Positions 31,768 to 42,129 of a stretch of 64,000 bases of DNA are shown piece after piece (position 1 is the stretch's first letter; each line of letters opens with the position of its first letter). The notes under the pieces were generated by a model. The model saw only the letters and a list, made by a program, of their open reading frames with translations. It was not told the DNA's origin and ran no database searches. The translations under genes were made by a program, and so were the position numbers. The stretch is from positions 9,635,501 through 9,699,500 of the forward strand of contig JAXRKN010000044.1 in the NCBI GenBank assembly GCA_038502055.1, in the 5' to 3' direction. This DNA comes from Tanytarsus gracilentus. Taxonomy: Eukaryota; Arthropoda; Insecta; Diptera; Chironomidae.

Positions 31768-33432
31768 TTATTGGTCTATAAATAAATAAATTTTAAATAT
31801 TGATAAAATAATAAATTGGTTTAAAATACAACTTTTTTTTTTTGAAAACTCACACTTATGTGTTATAATTTAAATGAAAATAATTTAAAAATTGAATTTT
31901 GCACTTTGAAGAAATCTTGGTGATGAAAAAATATTTTTATTTTACAGCAAAAACCAAAGACTCTAGATTTACTGTCAGGGGTCATTATCTCAAAAGAACT
32001 GATTAAATCTTGACATTTTATCTCTTCGTGAATGTACTATTATTTTATAAATAAAATATTTAGCAGTGATAATGAATTTTTCTAAATACTTATTTATGGC
32101 TTTTTTTAGATTCGATAAGATTAACTTTAATTTTCTTGCCGCCAATTATTTATGGTCTTGTTCAGTCGAATTGGATAAAAATCAATGATTTATTAGTTTA
32201 TTCGATAATAAAAAATTAGGTTGGTACTTTGCGAGAAGTAGTTCAGTTTGATCTTTTGTGAAGAACGGAAGATTTTAATAAAAAATGTCAAATATAAAAA
32301 ATTTAAATTTTAATGAAAGGCCTGAAAGTGTAAATTCAACAGCTCCGCCAAGCTATGAGCCATTTCCTCCGATACGTGAACCCAATTATTACCTGTTAAT
32401 TTTAAAGAAAAATTTAATTTTCATCGTAATTGCTTTTTTGGTGGTGTTGGCAGGAATTGTCACACTCACTGTAACTTTGACGATTAATAAAAGTGGAAAT
32501 TCTCAAGATGAGAAAACAACTCAACCGGATGGCATAACAACAACCACAAGCACAGAAGAGTTAACAACTTCTACCGAAGACTCAACGACAACAAAACCTG
32601 AAGGTTCGTCAACTCCTATCACTTCAACCATTAGTTTTTTATCAAGTACTACAGAAGAGAAAGAAACAACAAAGACAGGTGAAACAACAATTTCACTTAC
32701 CTCTTCTACTTTATCTTTAACTGAAGACTTTACTACTGACTTAACCTCAACTAGTGGTAATTTACACAGCACTACAGACGAGGAACAAACCACAGAGCTG
32801 ACATCTACACAAGTTTCTACCACAGTTGGAGGTTAATCACCTTTTAAATTGTTTAAGAATTTTGCTAATTATTTTGTTCGAAAGTTACAATTTCACACTT
32901 GCTCTTGATTTTTTACGTTGATATTTTGATTTGCTTTCTTTTTTTAGATGACCGTCTTAAATGGCAGTCATGGAATTACAGTGTTAAGGCCGTTCCGTCC
33001 GGTGCTTTTGTAGGAGGAAGAACTCCAACTCGTACTTATTTTGTCATCAGAGGACTGCATGCCAATGGTATTTTACCCGGAAAATATTCACCCGAAGACG
33101 ACTTTGCATACGTGTCATTTGATGGCCGTGAAATTGAAATTCGCAATTTTGAAGTAAGTAAATAACCATCAAGAATATATTTCATTCCTTAATATTTTGA
33201 ATAGATTCTAATAGCGACTGATGATGAGCTGACATGGGAAATTCCGGACACTGGTAGAAAACTTGTTGCTGGTGGAATAAGTGCAGATGGCGAAGTTTTA
33301 CATATTTGTCGTTTTGATGTTTTGTTGGCATTGGTTCCTGGAAAAATTCACAATAATCTTTGCTATGTTCCACATTACGGTAGAGAACATAGCTCTACCG
33401 ATTGGGCAACTTTAAAATTCAGATTCAACTAA
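31762..33432 (+). repeat. tandem segmental duplication, unit 2
   Basis: Second copy of the unit described at 30075. Similarity ends close to the stop codon of the second mucin-DM9 gene; sequence after 33433 is unrelated to the spacer of unit 1. This fits unequal crossing-over between last DM9 exons. Confidence 0.85.
32285..33432 (+). CDS. type II membrane protein with mucin-like stalk and DM9 pair, copy 2
   Basis: Exons are 32285-32831, 32948-33153 and 33205-33432, giving 326 aa, the same as copy 1 and with the same phases. The cytoplasmic tail, membrane helix and stalk differ from copy 1 at only a handful of residues. The tail reads 'APPSYEPFPP', so it has a PPxY motif (a WW-domain ligand) that copy 1 has lost (PSSY). 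In the DM9 part the changes cluster near its start ('DDRLKWQSWNYSVKAVPS' against 'DDGLEWQSWNSSFRAIPP'). A His-Gly-Gly in the second repeat has become His-Tyr-Gly. The stop immediately inside intron 1 is conserved. It is probably functional and of recent origin. Confidence 0.85.
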
Positions 33433-33933
33433 ATTTATTTGATAATTTTGTATAAAATTTTTATTTTTTTCTAAAACGTGCGTTATAAAAAGGATTTCGA
33501 AAAGTTAAATACAAATCCAGAAATTGCTTAAAATTAATCATTTGACTTATGAACTTGTGTCAGAAATTAATTAAATGAATAAAATAAATCGTTTGATTAA
33601 AAACTTCATCAAGATTTATTAATTTATGAACGACCGCTCAGAGTATTAAGCGATTCTAATTTTCGTTCTTACATGGGATGAGTTCTTAAATTAAGTCACG
33701 ATAAAAATATAAAATTTAAAGTTTTACAAAAATTATTTATTAATATTTTGCAAACTTTCCTCTAATTTTAAAATTTTCTGTGTGACAGAATTTAAAATAT
33801 TTATAAAACATGTTAATTTTTAGGGTCAATATAGTTGACTCACCAACCACACAAAAACATCAACTTAAGTCTATAAAAGATTAAAACTAACAGAGATGTT
33901 TTTTAGTTCATAAAGTGAGTTCTGCGCGTCAAA
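33433..33933. other. intergenic, promoter of DM9 gene 5
   Basis: A 501-bp AT-rich spacer. TATAAAAG at 33872-33879 lies 55 bp before the next ATG. Nothing else was recognised. Confidence 0.6.
33872..33879 (+). promoter_or_regulatory. TATA box of the divergent DM9 gene
   Basis: TATAAAAG, 55 bp before the ATG at 33934. Confidence 0.5.
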
Positions 33934-34486
33934 ATGTCAAGAACAATTCTTCTTCTTTTAACTTTCGGTTTATTAATTTGCTCAATTGAATGTGAAGAGT
34001 GGATTACATGGAGTGCGAACAGAACGAGTGTACCCAAAAATAGCGTGATTGTGTCGAACGATATTTCTGGTTCTTATTACGTCATTCGAGTGTCAAAAGA
34101 TGGTGAAACTTCACCCGGAAAATTTAGTCCAGAATTGCAACAAGCTTTTATCTCTCAAGACGATCAAAGTGTTGGCAGTGTGACAGAGTTTGAAGTAAAT
34201 TTATTTAATTTATAAATTTTTTAAATGTTGTTAAATTTATTTATTTTAGATTTTATCCGGAAAAAATCTTAAATGGACCGCGGCAGCAAATAAATTGCAA
34301 AATAATTTAATTTTAGGTGGAAAAACAAAATCAGGAGAAACTTTTAACATTTGTCGCGTTTTAATTGGAACATCGAAAGTGCCTGGAAAACTTATCAATG
34401 ACAAATGTTTTGCAAGCTTCGCAGGTTTAAAAGTTGTGAAGGAAAAAAATGATTTCGACGCATTAATGAGAATTGAGAAAAACTAA
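33934..34486 (+). CDS. divergent secreted DM9-like protein
   Basis: Exons are 33934-34194 and 34250-34486, giving 165 aa. A signal peptide (about residues 1-20) is followed by a degenerate DM9 pair: 'EEWITWSANRTSVPKN', 'YYVIRVSKDGETSPGKFSP', then 'NICRVLIGTSKVPGKLINDK'. Intron position and phase match the other DM9 genes. Several glycines of the usual GGR and PHGG turns are lost, and the C-terminus has a charged extension ending 'MRIEKN'. The ligand specificity must differ or be lost, but the frame is intact. It closes the cluster and converges on the SMYD4-like gene, with only 29 bp between stop codons. Confidence 0.85.
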
Positions 34487-34515
34487 AAGTTTAAAATAAT
34501 TTTATTTTACAAAAT

Positions 34516-36189
34516 TTAAGGAAATAAAATTGATGATTTAGCGGCAGTCAAAAGACATTTTATAATGCATAATTGCATCAAAACTATCTCTCTCGATGGA
34601 TAAGTTTGGCTATCATAATTTTTATTGAAAATTTTTGAGTAAACTTTTGAAAGCTCTTTTGCTTCTTCGGGCGTCAAAATTCGCCGCGGATCTTGAAGTT
34701 TGTTGTATTCCTTTTGAGCGTCTTTGAGTAGATTTATGTCACTAATTTTAAGCATTCCAGAAATCAAATCCGGATATTGATTAATGCAAGCAAGACACTC
34801 ACAATTAAAATTATAATCTTCAAGTTCTTCTTGTCTAAATTTTTTCCCCTTGAAGTAATAACTGTCACCGATGTAGCAATCGAAAATCTGCTCAAACGCT
34901 TTTATCGGTCGCTCAACAATCAAAACCATTCGACTTTCAACGACAATCCTCATCACATTTGGACAACAGGAATGATTTAAAAGTGAACAAAATGCATAAG
35001 AACCATCGCCAACACATCTCCGACAGCTATCTTTTCTCTTAAGTGATCTTCCCTTGATGCCATGAAAATTGAGAATTTCAATTTGATGCATTCTGATTAT
35101 AAATTCATTAATGAAGTCCTTGTGGGTGCTCCAGAGATCTTTGAGGAACGGATGATTGTTGAAAATTGAAGTGAAATCTTTGATAACTGGCACGTTGGTG
35201 TTGTGAGCGAGTGCAATCATGCACTTGAGATAACTTTCAGAAATTATTTGAGATCTTCCGTTAAAGATTCTTAAATTTTTCTCACTTTCTATTTTTGGAC
35301 AATTTTCATCAGTTTGAAAATTTTCACAGTCATTTTTATTCGAAAAATTTTTCATTTCATTTTCTTGTTCTTCTCTCAAGTCATAATCGAATACCGTTGG
35401 ATTTTTTAAATCACTTATTCTCATCAAATCTTTCAGTCTCGTAATTGATCCATCACAAATCGACAGCGAAACGAAGAATGACCTCAATGGCATCCTCCAA
35501 TTACCAATTTCAATTAATTCGTCACTCAATCCACATTCGTATTGATGAAAGTTTTTTAAGCCTTCATCGAGGCATTCTTGAGAGCAAAACATTGTTTTTG
35601 TACATCCAGGACAGGGCAATAAATTGAGATAATTGTCAGCGAGGCAGTTTGAGCAGTAATTAAATGCATTTGTTTCGGGATATTCTAAATCATCTGGATC
35701 TGTTTTTAGATATCTAAAAAATGGTTCTTCAATCGCTAAAATTTCGCCAGCAGCTAAATCTCGAGTCGTCACGACATGACGACCAAAATGTTTATCTCTT
35801 CGCACCTCGAGACACTCAGCGACAAACGGCACATGCGAGTGTGATGGATACGATAATTTAAAAAATTCCCACGGGTTTTTCTCCTCAACTTGTTGGTCGA
35901 GATTTTCACAACAGTTTTGTTCAAGTTCTTTTAATTCGTCATTGATAGAAATAAACCGACAACTGCGTGCTAATGAAATGTCGTTGAGACATTTATCAAA
36001 AAAATTCAGCTCATAAAAAACTTCTGCCCGATTTTTAAAAATTTCCGAGGTAATTTTTGATTTTGACTCAGCGAGACAGAGACTTTTGTTGAGTAAAATT
36101 AAACTCTCGTGAAGTTCGCCCTTGCCGATCAAGTTCAAAGCCTTTCGACGCATCATGTCCGCAGTCTTGTCCGATTTCTTTCCGATCAT
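34516..36189 (-). CDS. SMYD4-like TPR/SET/MYND protein A
   Basis: Putative lysine methyltransferase or cofactor of the SMYD4 type; insects carry expanded families, some expressed in muscle. A single coding exon gives 557 aa. TPR-like helices occupy about 10-100 ('RRKALNLIGKGELHES'), the N-terminal SET strand 'GRHVVTTRDLAAGEILAIEE' about 136-155, a MYND zinc finger 179-219 (C-x2-C, C-x2-C, FC-x3-C, H-x3-C), SET catalytic 'LLNHSCCPNV' around 403-412, 'FDCY' near 436, and post-SET Cys 'CECLAC' at 463-468. An acceptor-like TTTTAG immediately precedes the ATG, so the 5' UTR is probably spliced. Neighbour B lies in the same orientation upstream. Confidence 0.88.
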   Translation of the reverse strand: MIGKKSDKTADMMRRKALNLIGKGELHESLILLNKSLCLAESKSKITSEIFKNRAEVFYELNFFDKCLNDISLARSCRFISINDELKELEQNCCENLDQQVEEKNPWEFFKLSYPSHSHVPFVAECLEVRRDKHFGRHVVTTRDLAAGEILAIEEPFFRYLKTDPDDLEYPETNAFNYCSNCLADNYLNLLPCPGCTKTMFCSQECLDEGLKNFHQYECGLSDELIEIGNWRMPLRSFFVSLSICDGSITRLKDLMRISDLKNPTVFDYDLREEQENEMKNFSNKNDCENFQTDENCPKIESEKNLRIFNGRSQIISESYLKCMIALAHNTNVPVIKDFTSIFNNHPFLKDLWSTHKDFINEFIIRMHQIEILNFHGIKGRSLKRKDSCRRCVGDGSYAFCSLLNHSCCPNVMRIVVESRMVLIVERPIKAFEQIFDCYIGDSYYFKGKKFRQEELEDYNFNCECLACINQYPDLISGMLKISDINLLKDAQKEYNKLQDPRRILTPEEAKELSKVYSKIFNKNYDSQTYPSREIVLMQLCIIKCLLTAAKSSILFP

Positions 36190-37370
36190 TCTAAAAGAAA
36201 TAAAATAAACATCAACATGTGGGTTGAATGATCATCAATTTTCACGTGTAAACGCATGTGGGATGAAAACATGAACAAAAAAAATTTAAGTGAGTTATTT
36301 TTGTGCAAGAGAGAGGAAAAAGAAAATTTAATGAGAATTCAAGGTCGAGAGAAATTGTTGGGGAATATTTGAAAGGTCTTTTTGTGACAAAATCAAAAAC
36401 TTTATTAAATTATTTTAATGCTTAAGTTTATTTTGTAAAAATTTATCAAAATGATAATTTGAATTTTTAGAATGGATTTTTCATATTTTTACTGATTATT
36501 TCTCTTTTTATTTCTTGCTGTGCCGCTTATTGTTAATTTCTAAATGATGGCTGTAAACCTAACTGGTGTGGTTGTTGTTTGTCTTTCTTTTATTTCTCAC
36601 TTTTTATTTTTGATTTATGGGATATCTCGGGTGTTCTGTGGTTTTGTTTTTCCTTTCCTTTTCTCTTCTTTTTTTTTTCCTTTTTTTTTTTTCTTTATTT
36701 TTTATCTTGTTTTTTTTTTTTCCTTTTTTTTTCTTCTTTTTTCTTTTAATCTTTACGATTTTTGCCGCTTCCTCCTTCTTTTCTTGAAGTCTTATTCTCG
36801 TCATTTCATTGATTTTTGAAGAATGTCCTTCATGGCCGGCCAGGAGTGCCACTAATGCCCATTGCAACGGAGTAGGGTACTAATCTATGCGGAGCTATTG
36901 GAAATGGCAACGCCGTTTGCAGACCCATCTTGTTTGTTTTAATTTTTACCCTAAATTAATTTTGAAGGTTTTCCAATTTAATTTTCTTTCAACCACTTCA
37001 AGGAAAGTTCTCTAATTTTTTATGATCTCTCAATCATCAACCACATTTGAAATCTTCATTAACTTCCTGCTTTAATAAACACAGATTTAAAATAATCTAA
37101 CTGGATAATTTACTTCCACTTTAAATGTGAAAAATTGAGAAAAATATTTACACACCTCGCTGAGGTTTTTCGTTACGATCACTTTCGCAATGAATTAACA
37201 ACTGAGCTGAAACGAGAGAAAGAAAATACAATTTTCAGAGATTTTTCTTGGCATACGATTTTATTTCGTTATTAAATAAAATACAGTTGAAAGAAAAGTG
37301 AGAGAATTGATGACGTCACGGCTGAGGGTGTAATAAAATTTTATATTTTTTTAAGGGGTGAGAAAATTTC
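36190..37370. other. spacer between SMYD4-like A and B, with a retroposon
   Basis: About 1.2 kb. It holds a retroposon-like insertion (about 36637-36932) and otherwise AT-rich DNA. The lysine-rich reading frame at 36604-36867 on the minus strand is just the impure poly(A) tail and body of that insertion. Confidence 0.6.
36637..36932 (-). mobile_element. retroposon with impure poly(A) tail, sharing its 5' end with the 16.4 kb element
   Basis: Read on the minus strand it begins CAAGATGGGTCTGCAAACGG at 36932, identical over 27 bp to the element at 16419. It continues with about 120 bp of unique GC-richer sequence and ends in about 140 bp of A-rich DNA with G interruptions. The two copies diverge right after the common 27 bp, as expected if they are different internal deletions or chimeras of one element. 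I could not identify a target duplication. Confidence 0.6.
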
Positions 37371-38885
37371 CTAAAACATCACTTTCGGCTTTGTGATGGC
37401 AATCATGCAATTATTTATGCACTCTTGCAACACCACAAGCTCTGATGATGGAAAATTTTTATGGAATTGTGTGAAAATCTCAAAAAATTCTTTCAATCTT
37501 ATTTTTGCTTCTTCTTGCGTTAAATGTGGAATTTCTTCAAAAGAATCCCAAGCATACTCAAGAACTGAGTCTTCGAAAGTTTTTAAATCTTTATTAAGCG
37601 GAAAATTATTAAAGCACGCTTCACAGTCACAATCGAATCCATAATCTTTTAGTAAATTCTGCTGACGAATTTCTTTTGCTTGCATATTAAAATTCTGTCG
37701 ATAAGAATCAAAAAGTTGATCGCCAGCTTTAATTGGTCGAAGACAGAAAAGGACAATTTTACTGCCAACATTTAATCTTCGAACATTAGGCGCGCATGAG
37801 TGATTGAGTAAAGATGAGAAAAGGTAACAGGCGTTGCCGATGAGTTGCTGATTTTGAGAAGGAATTGAATTTTCTTGACTTTTAAGTGACCACGTTCCGA
37901 TGCCATGCACATCTCTGTTTCCAACTGACGTCAATTTATTGAGGAGACTTTCAATGAACTTTTTATGTGAGCACCATGATGACGGAAGAAAGTTAAAATA
38001 ATTCACATTTTGAGTGTCATCAGACGCTAACGAAAGAATCGCCAAAAATATTTCTTTTCTCTTTTGAATTCCACTCGATTGAATGTTGAAAATATTAAAA
38101 TTTTTATCTCGATTTTCATCAACAAATTTTTCAAGTGCACTCAAATCGCCATCAAAAAATGAAACTGCTTCAAAAAATATTCTCAAAACGATGTGTTTGA
38201 TTCCAGATTTTAATAAATCCTCCATAATTTCACACTCAAATTTGTGATAATTTTTAGTTGCATAATTTTTGCATTCTGTCGAGCAAAACATGACTTTTGT
38301 GCATTTATCGCAAGAAATTAAATCAAAATTATTTTCTTTAAGGCAATTTCCGCATCTTTGATAAAGATTATTTGCATGACATGTGTCATAACGGGAATCA
38401 GCTTTAATTACACTAAATGCAGGTTCATCGATAGCAATCACATCGCCAACTTTCAGTGCTTTATTTGTCACAATATATCTTCCATATTTTTTGCTCGTCT
38501 TCATCTGCAAACAGTCAGCGATCGATGAAATTTTTTTATTTGGCTCGTGAGAAAGTTTAAAAAATTCTAAAATTTCTTCATTCTTTTTGTTCAAATTTTT
38601 CATCATTTTTTGACATTTTTCTTCTCGCTTTTTAAGAACCTCATAATTTTTTTCCGGATAATTGTGTCGAAAAGCCTCTTGAATATTTCTCAAGCATTCA
38701 TCAAAGAGTTTCATTTCAAGGAAGATCGCTGAACGATTTGCAAAGGCATGACCTGCACTTTCACTGCCAATCTCAGCATAGCACAAACTCTCGTTATATT
38801 TCAGAAGTGCGTCAAAAAAATTTCGCTGCTTATAAAATTCATTTCCATCCGCACGAAGTGAATTTGATTTCATTGACGACTTCAT
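37371..38885 (-). CDS. SMYD4-like TPR/SET/MYND protein B
   Basis: An uninterrupted reading frame of 504 aa from ATG 38885 ('MKSSMKSNSLRADGNEFY'). The frame is open to another ATG at 39032, but that extension is AT-rich, and CCACAG|AAATG just before 38885 looks like an acceptor, so I prefer the inner start. A TPR-like region spans 7-100, 'KYGRYIVTNKALKVGDVIAI' is the first SET strand, the MYND finger covers 178-218, 'LLNHSCAPNV' is near 359-368, and a 'CDCEAC' post-SET cluster follows. The first ~145 residues are almost identical to protein C while the rest is strongly diverged (see finding on conversion). It lies head to head with C. Confidence 0.88.
   Translation of the reverse strand: MKSSMKSNSLRADGNEFYKQRNFFDALLKYNESLCYAEIGSESAGHAFANRSAIFLEMKLFDECLRNIQEAFRHNYPEKNYEVLKKREEKCQKMMKNLNKKNEEILEFFKLSHEPNKKISSIADCLQMKTSKKYGRYIVTNKALKVGDVIAIDEPAFSVIKADSRYDTCHANNLYQRCGNCLKENNFDLISCDKCTKVMFCSTECKNYATKNYHKFECEIMEDLLKSGIKHIVLRIFFEAVSFFDGDLSALEKFVDENRDKNFNIFNIQSSGIQKRKEIFLAILSLASDDTQNVNYFNFLPSSWCSHKKFIESLLNKLTSVGNRDVHGIGTWSLKSQENSIPSQNQQLIGNACYLFSSLLNHSCAPNVRRLNVGSKIVLFCLRPIKAGDQLFDSYRQNFNMQAKEIRQQNLLKDYGFDCDCEACFNNFPLNKDLKTFEDSVLEYAWDSFEEIPHLTQEEAKIRLKEFFEIFTQFHKNFPSSELVVLQECINNCMIAITKPKVMF
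38435..38870 (-). repeat. conversion tract shared with SMYD4-like C
   Basis: These 436 bp match 40316-40751 in opposite orientation with about five mismatches by eye and no indels, then similarity stops abruptly at the codons following 'KVGDVI'. Adjacent coding sequence is only distantly related. Confidence 0.85.
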
Positions 38886-39032
38886 TTCTGTGGGTTTTAG
38901 ATTATGAAATTTGTGAAAATTATCTAAAAAGAAAAATAAAGATTGTGGGTGAGAAATTTTGTTTGGAGAAAATATTTCGAGGGATGAACGCTTTTTTAAA
39001 ATTTTAACTTTAATATTTTCTTCGAATTTCAA

Positions 39033-40291
39033 AAATTTTATGAACCAAATTTTAAATAATTATTTTTTTAAAAATATAATACTAAACTAATTAGAGGCAC
39101 TCAACGAGGCAATTAACGACTTTAGTTGACGAGGTATCAAAAGATACTAACATCATGTAAAACATTCATGTACAATGAGACTCGGTGAATTTTTCCCTAA
39201 ATTATTTTTAGCCTCTCTAATTGAGAATGTCAAAAAAATCGTTGTGCAATTGAAATAATGCGCGGATTTATTTTGTTTGAATTCACTTAATTAAATTCTT
39301 TAAAACTCTTTCAACGAATTAATTTTTATTTATCAATTTTTAAACGTCCAATAATTAATGGAAATATCTCACACAAAAATTCGCTCACAATGTTGCAGGA
39401 AAACTAGCCGAAATGAGACTGAGACTAGATTTTTTTCGTTTTAAATTTTTCAGCGAGCATGTTCAACTGCGATAGTAAAGAAAAAGAAAAAAAAAGTTTG
39501 CCAAGCCAAAAATTTGGTCGAACAATTGATTTTTCTTTTTGTCAAAAAAAATGATAAATTTAGTCAAAAATATTCAATTTCATTAAAAGATGAATTTTAA
39601 TTAGTTTTTTATTCCAATAAATTGTATTTTAATTTTATTTATCAAAAATCTATTAAATTTTTAGTAGAAATGATTTTTTATCCACCTAAGCATCGATTTT
39701 TTTATGAATTTTAATTTTGAATTTTAGTTTAAAAAATTAATCGAAATTTTAAGTTTTTTTTTATTTTTGTGCATCGAAATTTTTGAATAAACTTTTTCTT
39801 AACAAAATCAAAAATTCGTTTGCCACGTGGTCTAGCGTGATTTCAAATAGAAAATGTACGAAAAGAAAAAATCTCCTAAAAATAAAGAAGAAGAAAATTT
39901 TCTGTCATCGTGTCTACATCTCGTGTGCGTAAAATCTCATTCATATTTCTATCGTCATAAAGAGGAAAAAAATCAATTAGACAAATTTTCTCCACATCAA
40001 AAACTGTCATTTAAGAAAAAAATTCTCGTCCAGGTGTTTCATTTTAAATCTTCACACATTTACTCTTTTACATGTTTCTTATTTTTAGTGATTTTCCCGA
40101 TCAATTGCAACATTGTAAGCGGAAATCTAATAATCGAGTGACAGACTCTGTGAGTAAAACAAGTGACTTGTATTTGAAAACGACAAACTTGAAAACTTCA
40201 AATCAGAAAATTTTGCGAGAACTAGAAAAAATCTTCTTGTGAAGTGATTGCGCAATAAAAAGAACATCCCAAAAATAAATTACGATTAAAA
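39033..40291. other. divergent spacer between SMYD4-like B and C
   Basis: About 1.26 kb between head-to-head genes, holding both promoters. The open frame at 39854-40141 is Lys/Ser/Phe-rich and without conserved features, so I do not call it. Confidence 0.6.
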
Positions 40292-41948
40292 ATGGATTCG
40301 GTAAAATCTAATGCAAAATCAAATTCACTTCGTGCGGATGGAAATGAATTTTATAAGCAGCGAAATTTTTTTGACGCACTTCTGAAATATAACGAGAGTT
40401 TGTGCTATGCTGAGATTGGCAGTGAAAGTGCAGGTCATGCCTTTGCAAATCGTTCAGCGATCTTCCTTGAAATGAAACTCTTTGATGAATGCTTGAGAAA
40501 TATTCAAGAGGCTTTTCGACACAATTATCCGGAAAAAAATTATGAGGTTCTTAAAAAGCGAGAAGAAAAATGTCAAAAAATGATGAAAAATTTGAACAAA
40601 AAGAGTGAAGACATTTTAGAATTTTTTAAACTTTCTCACGAGCCAAATAAAAAAGTTTCATCGATCGCTGACTGCTTGGAGATGAAGACGAGCAAAAAAT
40701 ATGGAAGATATATTGTGACAAATAAAGCACTGAAAGTTGGCGATGTGATTGTCAATGACGAGCCTTATTGCAGAGTCTTGAAAAATGAATTCTTATTACA
40801 AAGATGCACCAATTGCTTTAAGACGAATTTATTAAATTTGATTCCTTGTGAAGGATGCACAAAAGGTAAAATTCTTTGATAAAAATTTTAGAGTGCTTAT
40901 TAAAAATTAAAAAAGCATTCGGTTCCTTAAATTAAGTATGAAAAAAGTTCTTTGGAGTGATATTTAATTTTTCATTTTTTTAGTGATGTTCTGCTCGGTC
41001 GAATGTCGTGATGAAGCAGCCAAAAATTATCACCTCTATGAATGTCCGATCATGGATCTCATCACATCACTAACCGACAATTTTCAAATGGCGTTGAGAA
41101 CATTTTTTAAAGCACTTTCAACATTTGACAATTCAATAGAATTTTTTCATAATTTTATGAATGATTTTCAGCCAACAACAATTTTTGGCAGCTCATCAAG
41201 TGATGAAATCTTAAAATTGTCTGCAATTTGTTCGCTAATTGGAAATGATGAAATTTCAATCAACGATGAGATTGTTTCGTACCTTTTTGCAGAAGATGAA
41301 AGACTAGCGAAAATTTGGAAAACACATGGCGACTTTGTGAAAAAAATTTTAAACACTCAAATTTCGATTGCAAATAAAAATTCTCACGAAGTGTCGGGAT
41401 GGCAAATTAAGAAAATTAAACAGGAAGAAAATAATTCGATGGCGTATCAAAAGTCAACGGAACCCTATGGAACTGCCGTTTATCCACTTGCGTCCCTCTT
41501 TAACCACTCGTGTGCTCCAAATGTTCACAAAATTTTCATCGATGGAAAATTAATTTTAATTGTTCAACGTTCAATCGAAGCCGGAAGTCAAATTTTCGAT
41601 AACTATGGGTATAGTTTTACGAACATTGACAAAAAATATCGGCAGCTCCAACTTTCAGAACAATTTCAATTTCAATGCGATTGTGAAGCTTGCGAGAAAA
41701 ATTTTCCCATACTTTCGTCATTAAAAATTATTGATAGAATTTGCTTAAAATTAGCAAAAAAAATTAGTCAAGAACTATCGAGTTTGAATCAAAAGCGAGC
41801 GAAATTTAAAATTAATGAAATCAGCGAATTAATTCAAAAATATAATGGAAATTTTCCATCTCTTGAAATTTGTAGCTTAATTGAAAGCTTTCAAGCGTGT
41901 GTTGAAATTTATCAAAAACCTCATGTTAATTTTTCTTCAAAGTTTTAA
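40292..41948 (+). CDS. SMYD4-like TPR/SET/MYND protein C
   Basis: Exons are 40292-40865 and 40984-41948, giving 512 aa. It starts 'MDSVKSNAKSNSLRADGNEF'. TPR-like helices span about 10-100, then come the SET strand 'KYGRYIVTNKALKVGDVI', a MYND finger ('RCTNCFKTN', 'PCEGCTK|VMFCSVEC', 'YHLYEC'), 'LFNHSCAPNV', 'FDNYG' and the post-SET 'CDCEAC'. The single intron splits the MYND finger; protein B has no intron there. The N-terminal part is nearly identical to B. The zinc ligands and the NHSC motif are kept, so it is probably functional. The substrate is unknown. Confidence 0.88.
40316..40751 (+). repeat. conversion tract shared with SMYD4-like B
   Basis: Partner of 38435-38870 in inverted orientation; 436 bp, about five mismatches, sharp 3' boundary inside the coding sequence. 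Confidence 0.85.
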
Positions 41949-42129
41949 TTTTAATAAAATATTTTTAACGACTTTTTCAAATTTTTGTTTTTATAGCAAA
42001 TTTTTTGCTTACTCGCGTACCCCTTAGCATTTCGAGAAGGTCAAAAGAAGGACTAGCAGAACAAGTCGCAAATTAATTAAATTTCTTAATCATAATCCAA
42101 CTATCAGACGTTCATTCCACTTAAATACG

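Noticed and set aside
36604..36867. Lys-rich 87-codon frame on the minus strand
   Set aside because: It reads through the impure poly(A) tail of a retroposon; no conserved domain.
39854..40141. 95-codon frame upstream of SMYD4-like C
   Set aside because: Low-complexity Lys/Ser/Phe composition, no motif, and placed in the promoter region of a well-supported gene.
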